Origin: CAJPQU01 sp052170475
GTDB taxonomy: Bacteria; Bacillota; Negativicutes; Selenomonadales; Selenomonadaceae
Assembly (NCBI GenBank): GCA_052170475.1
Contig: JBQNAL010000006.1
Coordinates: forward strand, 1 to 64,000
Direction of reading: 5' to 3'
Length of the DNA stretch: 64,000 nt
In this document: one piece after another, positions 46,662-55,144 of the stretch
Layout: every line of letters begins with the position of its first letter
How positions within the stretch are numbered: the stretch's first letter is position 1
Translations under genes and position numbers: made by a program
Notes under the pieces: model-generated
Told to the model about the DNA's origin: nothing
Seen by the model: only the letters and a program-made list of their open reading frames with translations
Databases searched by the model: none

Positions 46662-48449
46662 ATGGAGACAATCGCGGGGGCGGCGCGGATGCCGCCGGGA
46701 GAAAACCGCACGATGGACATGACGGTAAAGGCGGCGCTCTCTAAAAAACGCTTCGTAGAGATGGTGAAAGCGATGGAGGCGATGAAAGAAGAGTACCGGC
46801 CACGGTGGAAAGCGATACGGGAATACCAGCTTCCCTTCATCGGGGAGTTTCCTGAGGACGGCGATGTGGATCACCCGGGCAAGCGCAAGGACACGAAGAT
46901 ATGGAACAGCGCAGCTTGGGAGAGTTGTCAGGTGTTCGCAGCGGGGATCATGAGCGGTCTGACGCCGCAAAACCGCAGATGGTTTCGCCTTTCCTTTTCT
47001 GATCGCAGCTTAGCCGATGACGCGGAAGCGAGCCGGATCTTAGACGAGCGGATGGAGATCTTAAACGACGTCTTGGATAAGTCGAATTTCTACAACGCCA
47101 TTCATACGGCGTATTTAGAACTTCCTTTCGGACAGGCGCCTTTGGGGGTGTTCCCCGACCGCGAAAAGGGGGTGTATTTCGTCCCCTACACCATCGGCAG
47201 CTACATGCTCTCGGCGGGGGCGGACGGAGAAGTGGAGGTGTTTTGCCAGAAGCGGCGCCTGACGGCGCGGCAATTAGTGGAAAAATTCGGCGAGGAGGCG
47301 CTGCCGGAGGCCATTCGCCGCGAGGCGAAGGAAACGGCAGGGATGAAGCCAAGCCACGCAGTGTATTGGCTGGTGCAAAAAAATCCGAACCATGAGAAAA
47401 AGCCGGGACGGATTTACCTTCCCTACGTTTCGGCCTACTGGCTGGAAAAATCCAAAGAGGATGAATGGCTGTATGTGGGCGGGTTCCACGAGTGGCCGGT
47501 GCCTGTGGGTCGCTTCTTGGTGACCGGCTCAGATACCTATGGGAAAGGGCCGGGCTGGTTTGCCGAAGGGGACGCCAAGGAACTCCAGATGTTGGAAAAA
47601 GATAAGCTGGCACTGGTGGAGCTGTCGGCGAAACCGGCGGTAACGGCGGATGAGGAGACCGCGAAGGGCGGTGTGAGCCTCACGCCGGGAGGGCTTACGA
47701 TCCGGGCGCAGGGGGATAAGACGGGGGTGCAGCCGCTCTTTCAGGTGGCAGCAAACTTGGAACAGGTGGAGTACACGATTGAGAAGGTGGAGAGACGAAT
47801 CAAGCGGTCATACGCGGCGGATCTCTTTCTCATGATGGACGCACAGGAGAGAACCATGACGGCCCGGGAAGTCGTGGAGCGGATGCAGGAGAAAATGCAG
47901 CAGCTTGGCCCCGTAGTGCAGAGGATGCAGTTTGAATTTCTCTCGAAGATCATCGAGCGGGTCTATAACATCCTCGATCGGGCGGGGGTGTTCCCTCAGG
48001 TGGAGGATGAGGAGACGCTTGCGGCTCTCTCGGAAAAGGAGATTCGCATCGAGTACATCAGTCCTTTGGCACAGGCGCAGAAGATGAGCGGGCTGGTGAA
48101 CATCGAACAGGCGCTGGAGTTCGTCGGGCAAATCGCGCAGTTCGCCCCGGAGGTCTTGGACAAGGTGAATTACCCGGAAGCGGTGGATCGCTATGTCGAT
48201 ATGGTGGGCGCGCCGGCGGCGATCAAACGGAGCGAGGAAGAGTTCCAAGCGATACAGGCGAAGAAGGCAGAGGAAGCACAAAAGGCGCAGGAGATGCAGC
48301 AGGCGGCGGCAATGGCACAGACGGCGGCCCCGGCGGCGCAGGCAGCGAAGAACATCAGCGAGGCAGCACGGGACGGAAATCCGGCCTTGGCGCAGCTCTT
48401 GGGGGTGAATACGATGGGGCTGCCCTTGGGAGGCGCAGGACATGGCTGA
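46662..48449 (+). CDS. Head-to-tail connector (portal) protein
   Basis: 595 residues of the T7-like head-tail connector family. RWKAIREYQLPFIGEF, AWESCQVFAAGIMSGLTPQNRRWFRL, PFGQAPLGVFPD, GWFAEGDAKELQMLEKDKL and KRSYAADLFLMMDAQERTMTAREVVERMQE are typical. The C-terminus is an Ala/Gln-rich coiled segment. It forms the dodecameric DNA gate at the capsid vertex. Confidence 0.92.
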   Translation: METIAGAARMPPGENRTMDMTVKAALSKKRFVEMVKAMEAMKEEYRPRWKAIREYQLPFIGEFPEDGDVDHPGKRKDTKIWNSAAWESCQVFAAGIMSGLTPQNRRWFRLSFSDRSLADDAEASRILDERMEILNDVLDKSNFYNAIHTAYLELPFGQAPLGVFPDREKGVYFVPYTIGSYMLSAGADGEVEVFCQKRRLTARQLVEKFGEEALPEAIRREAKETAGMKPSHAVYWLVQKNPNHEKKPGRIYLPYVSAYWLEKSKEDEWLYVGGFHEWPVPVGRFLVTGSDTYGKGPGWFAEGDAKELQMLEKDKLALVELSAKPAVTADEETAKGGVSLTPGGLTIRAQGDKTGVQPLFQVAANLEQVEYTIEKVERRIKRSYAADLFLMMDAQERTMTAREVVERMQEKMQQLGPVVQRMQFEFLSKIIERVYNILDRAGVFPQVEDEETLAALSEKEIRIEYISPLAQAQKMSGLVNIEQALEFVGQIAQFAPEVLDKVNYPEAVDRYVDMVGAPAAIKRSEEEFQAIQAKKAEEAQKAQEMQQAAAMAQTAAPAAQAAKNISEAARDGNPALAQLLGVNTMGLPLGGAGHG

Positions 48450-48780
48450 CAAAAAGACACAGACGTTGGCGGAGCTTTTAGAAGAGCGGGACGATAACGC
48501 GCTGGCGGATCTTTTGGAGTCGGCATCGGGGCGGTGGTTTTTCGCTCGGCTCCTCAAAAGTTCTGGGGTATGGCCGCCTCGATACGGGGATTTTTCGAGT
48601 GAACAGCGGGCGGCGATGGACGAGGGAGCACGGCGGATCGGGATTGATTTGGTGCGGCGGGCGGAAAAGACAGGGAAAGGGTGTGAGGCACTATGGAAGA
48701 TGATGGCGGAGTATCGGGAGAATATGGCGTGGATGACGGAGATCGCAAAGGAAGGAAAAGGGGTGTGTCGGTATGAATGA
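48442..48780 (+). CDS. Bbp19-like phage protein
   Basis: 112 residues. SGRWFFARLLKSSGVWPPRYG, then MDEGARRIGIDLVRRAEKTG matches the small Bbp19-type family of BPP-1-like podoviruses. Exact function unknown. It overlaps both the portal gene (8 bp) and the scaffold gene (8 bp). Confidence 0.75.
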   Translation: MADKKTQTLAELLEERDDNALADLLESASGRWFFARLLKSSGVWPPRYGDFSSEQRAAMDEGARRIGIDLVRRAEKTGKGCEALWKMMAEYRENMAWMTEIAKEGKGVCRYE

Positions 48781-49450
48781 GAGGGAATGGGCGTTCGATT
48801 TGCAGCTTTTCGCCGAGGAGGCGGAGGGTGCGCCGTCGGCGGGAGGCGCCGGAGACGCGGGGGGTGCAGCGGGCGGCGAAGGAGCCGGACAAAACGCAGC
48901 GCAGTCGGCGGCAAAGGGCGGACTTGGCGGCGACAATGCGACGATTTTGGGCGGCAAGGATGCCGGACAAACGGCAGGGGTGCCGGAGGCGTACGATTTC
49001 AAAAGTGCGGTGCCGGAGGGGATGACCTACGACGAAGAGGCGGCGACGGCGTTTTCCGGCGTGGCGCGTGACTGTGGGCTTTCCCAAGAGCAGGCGGCGA
49101 AGGTGGCGGCGTACGGGATGCAGTATCTGGGTGCGCAGGCAGCGGCCTTTGAAGCTCAGGTAGCGGCTACCATCCAGGGATGGGGAGAGGAGGCAAAGAA
49201 AGAATTAGGCACGGCGTTTACGGAGACGACGCATAAGGCGGCCATCGGGATTGAGGCGATGGAGAAGACGATCCCGAATCTTCGCGCAGCGCTCAATGAG
49301 ACGGGGGCGGGCAACCGCATTGAGATCATTCGGGCGCTGGCGATGGCAGGGGAACTTTTGGGCGAGGATAAGAACCGCCTGACGGGCTCGGGGGCGGATA
49401 CGATGAAGAATATCTACCCAAATACGGATTTTTCGGCGTATGTGAGTTAA
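48773..49450 (+). CDS. Scaffolding/capsid assembly protein
   Basis: 225 residues. The start WAFDLQLFAEE is typical of Firmicute phage scaffolds. An Ala/Gly-rich disordered linker (about residues 15-60), YDFKSAVPEGMTYDEEA and a helical C-terminal half with Gln/Ala repeats follow. Its place directly before the capsid gene supports the role. Confidence 0.8.
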   Translation: MNEREWAFDLQLFAEEAEGAPSAGGAGDAGGAAGGEGAGQNAAQSAAKGGLGGDNATILGGKDAGQTAGVPEAYDFKSAVPEGMTYDEEAATAFSGVARDCGLSQEQAAKVAAYGMQYLGAQAAAFEAQVAATIQGWGEEAKKELGTAFTETTHKAAIGIEAMEKTIPNLRAALNETGAGNRIEIIRALAMAGELLGEDKNRLTGSGADTMKNIYPNTDFSAYVS

Positions 49451-49465
49451 GGAGGATGATGAAAG

Positions 49466-50485
49466 ATGGGAATTTTAGGAGCAGAAGCGCTCACGATGAG
49501 CGATTATAGAAAGCGGATGAACCCAGATGGGTCGGTGGATTTTATCATTGAAGCGTTGGAGAGGGCAAACCCGATCATGAACCATGTGAAATGGATCCAG
49601 GGCAATCTGCCGACAGGGAACAAGACGACGCTGCGGACGAGCATTCCGCGCCCGTCGATCCGACGGATCAATCAGGGTATCGTATCCCATAAGAGTACGA
49701 CGAAGCAGGTACAAGACACCTGCATGATGCTTGAGGATCGTTCGGAAGTGGACGTGAAACTCCTTCGGCTTCAGCCAAACGGAGAGGCGTTTCGCCGGAG
49801 CGAGGACGCGGCCTTTGTGATGGGCTTTGGCGATGCGGTGTCGGATATGCTCTTTTACGGGGATACGCAGGAGAACCCGGATACGTTCAACGGGCTTTCG
49901 ATCCGCTACAACGTCATCGGCGGGGAACGGCATACGGCGGGGAACCAAGTCGTGGCCGGCGGGACGCCGGGGACGAACACGAACACGTCGGCATTCTTCA
50001 TCGGCTGGGGAACGAAGGCGACGGTGGGCATTTACCCAAAAAATTCGCAGATGGGGCTCATGCAGAAAGACCTTGGCGAGCAGGACGCCTTAGACGATCA
50101 GGGACATCCTTACCGGGCGCTCGTGACGCTCTTCGACATGGATTGCGGTCTTGCGGTGCAGGACATTGAGGCGAATGCGCTGGTGCGCAACATCAACGTA
50201 AAAGACCTTGAAAAGATGGACGCAAAGAAGAAGCTGGAGCTGATTGAGAAGTTCGTCCGGGCGAAGAATCGGATCCGCAATCTGCAGAACCGGGATAAGG
50301 ACGTTCATCTCTACGTCTCCCCGGCGCTCTACGATTTCTTTGAGATTTATCTGATCGACAAGACGAACGTCCATGTGACGCGCCAGGAGCTCATGGGGGC
50401 GGTGCCGCAGCTCTACTTTTCGGGGATCCCGATTGAAAAGAGCGACAGCATTTTGGAGACGGAACCGGCATTCCAGACGGTGTAA
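49466..50485 (+). CDS. Major capsid protein
   Basis: 339 residues. TMSDYRKRMNPDGSVDFIIE, GNLPTGNKTTLRTSIPRPSIRRINQG, DAVSDMLFYGDTQENPDTFNGLSIRY and the C-terminal FSGIPIEKSDSILETEPAF resemble the capsid proteins of BPP-1-like podoviruses (HK97 fold expected). It lies between the scaffold and cement-protein genes. The ATG follows aaggagg. Confidence 0.88.
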   Translation: MGILGAEALTMSDYRKRMNPDGSVDFIIEALERANPIMNHVKWIQGNLPTGNKTTLRTSIPRPSIRRINQGIVSHKSTTKQVQDTCMMLEDRSEVDVKLLRLQPNGEAFRRSEDAAFVMGFGDAVSDMLFYGDTQENPDTFNGLSIRYNVIGGERHTAGNQVVAGGTPGTNTNTSAFFIGWGTKATVGIYPKNSQMGLMQKDLGEQDALDDQGHPYRALVTLFDMDCGLAVQDIEANALVRNINVKDLEKMDAKKKLELIEKFVRAKNRIRNLQNRDKDVHLYVSPALYDFFEIYLIDKTNVHVTRQELMGAVPQLYFSGIPIEKSDSILETEPAFQTV

Positions 50486-50499
50486 AGGAGGAAGGCAAG

Positions 50500-50850
50500 A
50501 TGAGTTTTGACCGGCAGAATATGTTTTTCGATAAGGCGGCGCTTTCGGCGACGCCGGTGAGCGATGTGGTGAAGGTGGGCGAGGGGGAGGCGTCGGATCC
50601 TCTGACGCTCCATGTGAGCGTGGCGAATGCGAAGGCAAACGCGACGTATACGGTAAAGCTCAAGACGGCCAAGACGGTGTCAGGGGCGGGGGCTTTGGAA
50701 AATCCCGTCGTCTTGGGAACTTATACGGCGATGCCCTTAAATGTCAAAGTTCCCCGGGGGAACTTGGGGTATCTCCAGCTTGAGGTGACGACGGACGATA
50801 AGGTGGGGGCGATCACGGCGGGGCTTGTCATGGAGGACGATGTGCGCTAA
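50500..50850 (+). CDS. Bbp16-like capsid cement protein
   Basis: 116 residues, beta-rich. MSFDRQNMFFDKAALSATPVSDVVKVGEG, LTLHVSVAN and GYLQLEVTTDD match the cement protein that sits on BPP-1-type capsids. It follows the capsid gene by 14 bp and is followed by a terminator. Confidence 0.8.
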   Translation: MSFDRQNMFFDKAALSATPVSDVVKVGEGEASDPLTLHVSVANAKANATYTVKLKTAKTVSGAGALENPVVLGTYTAMPLNVKVPRGNLGYLQLEVTTDDKVGAITAGLVMEDDVR

Positions 50851-50855
50851 CGCGG

Positions 50856-50881
50856 GGAGCGGGGTAAGACCCGCTCCTTTT
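50856..50881 (+). terminator. Intrinsic terminator after the cement protein gene
   Basis: Stem GGAGCGGG / CCCGCTCC with loop, followed by TTTT. A second inverted repeat, TTTTCCTAAGG (50878-50888) with CCTTTAGGAAAA (50907-50918), begins in its T tract. It probably dampens expression after the capsid genes. Confidence 0.85.
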
Positions 50882-50930
50882 CCTAAGGGCCGACGCGAAA
50901 GGTTGACCTTTAGGAAAAGGGGGGACGGAT

Positions 50931-51527
50931 ATGACGAATACGGATATTTGCAATATGGCGCTGTCGTATTTAGCGAGGACGATGATCAAAAGCGTGGAAG
51001 AAAATAGCGAAGAAGCGCGGCAATGCCAGATGTTTTACGAGACGACAAGGAAGCTTCTCCTGCGGTCGTATCCTTGGGGGTTCGCCAATCGGCTCATTCG
51101 TTTGGCGCGATTGGATAGGGAGCTGCCGGGCTTTTCTTTCGTCTACAAGTACCCGTTGTCGTGCTTAGCGGTGCGATACGTCTACGATACGGCGGGAGCA
51201 GGGCGAAGGATTAAGGAGAAAGCGCCCTTCGAGGTGATGATGACAGAAGGGGATGTGACGGTGATTGCGACGGACGTCGAGGACGCTTGGGCGGAGTACA
51301 CGGCAGACGTCAGGGATGTGGACAGCTTTTCCCCGGAGTTTTCGGAGGCCTTGGCTCATTATTTAGCGAGCCAGATGGCAATGCCATTGACGGGAAATGC
51401 GAACGTTAAGATGACGGAGTATCAACTGTTTCAGGCACTGGCCGAGCAGGCGCGAAAAGAGACGGCTGAAGAGCGGCATCGGGATTTGGATTTTGAAACG
51501 CCCTACGCAAGGGCACGTTTCAGCTAA
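50931..51527 (+). CDS. T7-like tail tubular protein A
   Basis: 198 residues. NTDICNMALSYLARTMIKSV, KLLLRSYPWGFA and the C-terminal EALAHYLASQMAMPLTGN and KMTEYQLFQALAEQARK match the gatekeeper protein that bridges portal and nozzle in short-tailed phages. Confidence 0.85.
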   Translation: MTNTDICNMALSYLARTMIKSVEENSEEARQCQMFYETTRKLLLRSYPWGFANRLIRLARLDRELPGFSFVYKYPLSCLAVRYVYDTAGAGRRIKEKAPFEVMMTEGDVTVIATDVEDAWAEYTADVRDVDSFSPEFSEALAHYLASQMAMPLTGNANVKMTEYQLFQALAEQARKETAEERHRDLDFETPYARARFS

Positions 51528-51561
51528 AACCGTAAACGAATGCGAAAAGGGGGAGAAGAAT

Positions 51562-53979
51562 ATGGCACAGCCAACTGAGTTTTATGTGATCCAGCCGGCC
51601 TTTACCGGCGGAGAAATATCGGAGGACGTGGCGAGCCGGGTGGATTTGGATAAGTATCAGATGTCGCTTCTCTTGGCGGAAAACGCAATCATTCGGCCCT
51701 ACGGGGCAGTGAAGAAGCGCCCGGGGACGCTCTTTTGCGGCACGGCGAAGTACGCGGAGAGGCCGGCGCGGCTGGTGCGCTTTGATTTTTCCGCCGAGGT
51801 TGGCTATCTCTTGGAATTTGGGGACTATTATTTTCGCGTGTGGCGCGATGGAAAGTATTTAGGGGTGGAGGCGGCGACGCCGTACCCGGCGGCAAGCCTG
51901 TCTAAGCTGCGGTTCATCCAGTCGGTGGATGTGATGTACATCACGTCGGGAGAATACCCGGTGAAGAAGCTTTTAAGATACAGTGAGACGAACTGGATCC
52001 TGACGGATATTGACTGGACGATGCCGCCCTTTTTAGAGATCAATGAGGATGAGACGGCTAAGATCCAGCCTTCGGCAAGGAGCGGCAACATCGCTTTGAC
52101 GGCGACGAAGCCGGTCTTTACGGCAGCACGGGTGGGAGATTGGTTAAAGATGGAACAGCGGATCGGATCGGTCGCCGTCAAGCTCGACGCAACGCCATCG
52201 GCCATTACACAGACGTATGAGGAGGAGGCTCCATCGACGGCGGCGGGGGATATAGTCTCGACGGAGGAGATTCATGAGGGGGACCCGGAAAACCCGGAGG
52301 ATGGATACACGCGGACGATTTATCATGTGATTCGCCTAAACGCCAATCAGCCTTCGGCCTCCATCCCTGTTGGGAAAACGTGGAAGGTGATCAGCCACGG
52401 CACATGGTCGGGACATTTCTCGGTACAAGTTTCCTACGATAACGGAAAAACATGGACGGACGAGCGCAAGTATACATCAAACGACGATTACAATCCCACG
52501 GAGTCAGGAACGGTGGACGGCTATTGTCTCATGCGGATCGCGGCGCACATCACCGGGGGCGGAGCGAGTATCGATTTATCTGCGTATTCCTACACCCACG
52601 AAGGCTATGTGAAGATCACCGGCGTGGAAAGCGAAATGAAGGCCTACGGCATCGTGGCGGAGGGTGGGCCCCTTGGCTCGACGTTTTCAACAGCGGATTG
52701 GTACTGGAGCGCGTGGACGAAGACGAGCGGCTACCCCACCTGCGCGACATTCTTTCAGGATCGCCTCTGCTTTGCCGGAACGAAAGCGAAGCCGCAGCGG
52801 GTCTGGATGAGTAAAAGCGGCGATTACGAAAATTTCGGCGTCGAAAAAGAGGACGGGACGGTGACGGACAGCTCGGCGGTGTCGGCGGATCTCCTGTCCT
52901 TGAAAAGTTATCGGATCACCCACATGGATGCAGGGACGGATCTCCTGCTCTTGACGGACGGCAATAGCTGGACGATCAGCGGCTCGGAGACGGTGACGCC
53001 GACGAATATCACGCCGAGGACGCAGCAAAATTATGGGGTGAACGATGTGACGCCGATCCGGGTGGGGGCGCGGCTCGTCTACGTCCAACGCCGAGGGAGC
53101 GTCGTGCGGGACATGGGGTATTCCTACGAAACGGATTCTTACGGGGGATCGGATCTGACGCTTTTGGCGAAGCATTTAGTGGACGGGTACAGTCTCAGCG
53201 ACAGCGCCTACGCGCAGGTGCCGGACAGTATTCTCTATTTCGTCAGAAGCGACGGGGTGATTCTCACCATGACGTACATTCCGGAGCAGAAAGTATTTGG
53301 GTGGAGCCACATTGTGACGGATGGATTCGTTGAGGCGGTGGAGACGGCAGCGGAGGGCGACGAGGATGCGGTATATATCGTGGTGCGGCGCGAGGCAGGG
53401 GGGCGACCTGTGCGGTATATTGAGCGCTTCGCGCTGCCATCGGCTTCGCTCTCTCAGCAAGATCATATTTTCTTGGATGCCGCGCGGGTGTTTTCTTTTG
53501 CGGAGCCATGCCAAGAGGTCACGGGGCTTTCTCATTTGGAAGGGAAGGAAGTTCTGGCCATGGGAGATGGGTACCTCTTTGAGCCGATGACGGTAACGGC
53601 GGGGAGGATTAGGCTGCCGGAGGCGGCGCGGCGGGTGACGGTGGGCCTTCCTTACAAGGAAAAGCTTCTCACGCCGAATGTGGAAATTCAGGGGCAGGAC
53701 GGGACGATTCAGGGGCGTTTGAAAAAAGTGACGGGCTGCACGCTTCGGCTTTCCAAGAGCTACGGCGGCGAGATCGGCGCGTCAGCTCGGGCGACGAGTG
53801 AGATACGATACGACCCCGACCTCTTGGAGACGGGAGAGGACGTCCTTTTCTCGGGCGACATCAAGGCGACGCTGGCCATCGGCGGCTTTAATATGGAGGG
53901 GCGGGTCTACATCGATCACAAAACGCCGTACCCGTTTACGCTTTCTGCGATCATCCGCTCGGTGACGATGGGGGGATGA
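51562..53979 (+). CDS. T7-like tail tubular protein B (nozzle)
   Basis: 805 residues, beta-rich. YVIQPAFTGGEISEDVASRVDLDKYQ, NAIIRPYGAVKKRPGTLF, CATFFQDRLCFAGTKAKPQRVWMSKSGDYENFG, LTDGNSWTISGSETVTPTNI and RGSVVRDMGYSYETD are family features. It forms the short tail tip. The ATG at 51562 follows gggggagaag; the upstream in-frame extension lies in the previous gene. Confidence 0.9.
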   Translation: MAQPTEFYVIQPAFTGGEISEDVASRVDLDKYQMSLLLAENAIIRPYGAVKKRPGTLFCGTAKYAERPARLVRFDFSAEVGYLLEFGDYYFRVWRDGKYLGVEAATPYPAASLSKLRFIQSVDVMYITSGEYPVKKLLRYSETNWILTDIDWTMPPFLEINEDETAKIQPSARSGNIALTATKPVFTAARVGDWLKMEQRIGSVAVKLDATPSAITQTYEEEAPSTAAGDIVSTEEIHEGDPENPEDGYTRTIYHVIRLNANQPSASIPVGKTWKVISHGTWSGHFSVQVSYDNGKTWTDERKYTSNDDYNPTESGTVDGYCLMRIAAHITGGGASIDLSAYSYTHEGYVKITGVESEMKAYGIVAEGGPLGSTFSTADWYWSAWTKTSGYPTCATFFQDRLCFAGTKAKPQRVWMSKSGDYENFGVEKEDGTVTDSSAVSADLLSLKSYRITHMDAGTDLLLLTDGNSWTISGSETVTPTNITPRTQQNYGVNDVTPIRVGARLVYVQRRGSVVRDMGYSYETDSYGGSDLTLLAKHLVDGYSLSDSAYAQVPDSILYFVRSDGVILTMTYIPEQKVFGWSHIVTDGFVEAVETAAEGDEDAVYIVVRREAGGRPVRYIERFALPSASLSQQDHIFLDAARVFSFAEPCQEVTGLSHLEGKEVLAMGDGYLFEPMTVTAGRIRLPEAARRVTVGLPYKEKLLTPNVEIQGQDGTIQGRLKKVTGCTLRLSKSYGGEIGASARATSEIRYDPDLLETGEDVLFSGDIKATLAIGGFNMEGRVYIDHKTPYPFTLSAIIRSVTMGG

Positions 53980-54485
53980 GAATGAGAAAAGCCTGGTATA
54001 TGAAGGATTTCACGGGAGTGATGAGCAAAGAGCAGTGGCGTGATGTGATGACGTTCGCGTCGCACCTTCGTATGGTGGATGTGCGGGAAGTCGAAGCGTA
54101 TGGCGACGGCGACGCGGCTCGGCAGGTGGTCTTGAGCCAAGGAAATTCGGAAAAGTGCTGGATGGTCTACGACAGCGACCGCCGTCCTATCGTATTCTTT
54201 GGCCGAGTAAAGCCAAAGGCGGGGCGGGGGCGGCTTATCTGGTGCCTGGCGACGGATGGGCTAACCGGGTACGAACGGGAGTTCGCGAGGCGCTCGCGGC
54301 GCATTTTGAAGGCGTGGGCGGCGCGATATGGGATTCTCTTCAATGCGGTGGGGCGCTTTAATGAGGCGGCGATCCGTTGGCTGACGTGGTGCGGGGCGGT
54401 GTTTTACGATCCGTTTGCAATCGGTGGGGAAGAATTTATCAGGTTTTATATCTTAGGTAAGGGGGAAGGCGTATGTGCGGAGTAA
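53976..54485 (+). CDS. T7 Gp13-like internal virion protein
   Basis: About 169 residues. WYMKDFTGVMSKEQWRDVM, CWMVYDSDRRPIVFFGRV, LIWCLATDGLTGYEREFARRS and FNAVGRFNEAAIRWLTWCGAVF resemble the acetyltransferase-like Gp13 family of T7-like phages. Start 53976 or 53982; it overlaps the nozzle gene. Confidence 0.8.
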   Translation: MRMRKAWYMKDFTGVMSKEQWRDVMTFASHLRMVDVREVEAYGDGDAARQVVLSQGNSEKCWMVYDSDRRPIVFFGRVKPKAGRGRLIWCLATDGLTGYEREFARRSRRILKAWAARYGILFNAVGRFNEAAIRWLTWCGAVFYDPFAIGGEEFIRFYILGKGEGVCAE

Positions 54486-55132
54486 TGCCGGTTTTGGTGG
54501 GGGTTATGGGGTTGATGCAGTATCGCCAGCAACAGGCGCAAGCAGAGAGTCAGGCGAGCATGTACCGGGCGCAGGCACAGGCGGCGGAGCATAACGCGCG
54601 GATCGAGAATCGACGGCAAGAGCAGATCGCCGACCAATACGCGCAGCAGGCGGAAAAACTGCGCGCCCGCCAGAGGATAGCCGCGGGGCGGACAGCGGCG
54701 TCGGCGGGGGCGGCGGGGATAGCGTCGGGGGCGGGAAGCGTCCTCGATCTTCTCTCAAGCTCGGAGGATGCCTACCGTGAGGATCAGGCGAACCTCCTCG
54801 GCAATCAGCGAAACGATAACTACGCCAGCCGGGTCACGCAGTCGAATTATCTCCATCAGGCGGCGACGCATCGCGCTGCGGCAAGTAATGTGGAAGCGCA
54901 GGCGCAATGGAACGGGATCAGTACGATCTTAGGCACAGCGGCGAGCATCGTGACGGGCGGGGGCTTTGGTGGCGGCGGCAAAAGCGCACCTGCGCCAAGC
55001 TTCGGCACAATGACGGCGAAGGCAGCGCCGAGCGCCGCATGGAGCTATAACACGAGGACGGGTGTCGGGACGGCAGTCAATACAAGCCGCTATGGCATGA
55101 ACGGGTATCTGCGGAACCGATCCCGTTTTTAG
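54473..55132 (+). CDS. Internal virion (core) protein, T7 Gp14-like
   Basis: 219 residues. MCGVMPVLVGVMGLMQYRQQ followed by an Ala/Gln/Arg coiled coil (AQAESQASMYRAQAQAAEHN) and a Gly/Ala-rich segment with SGAGSVLDLLSSSEDAYRED fits the ejection core protein. It overlaps Gp13-like by 13 bp. Confidence 0.8.
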   Translation: MCGVMPVLVGVMGLMQYRQQQAQAESQASMYRAQAQAAEHNARIENRRQEQIADQYAQQAEKLRARQRIAAGRTAASAGAAGIASGAGSVLDLLSSSEDAYREDQANLLGNQRNDNYASRVTQSNYLHQAATHRAAASNVEAQAQWNGISTILGTAASIVTGGGFGGGGKSAPAPSFGTMTAKAAPSAAWSYNTRTGVGTAVNTSRYGMNGYLRNRSRF

Positions 55133-55144
55133 GAGGGCAGTGCA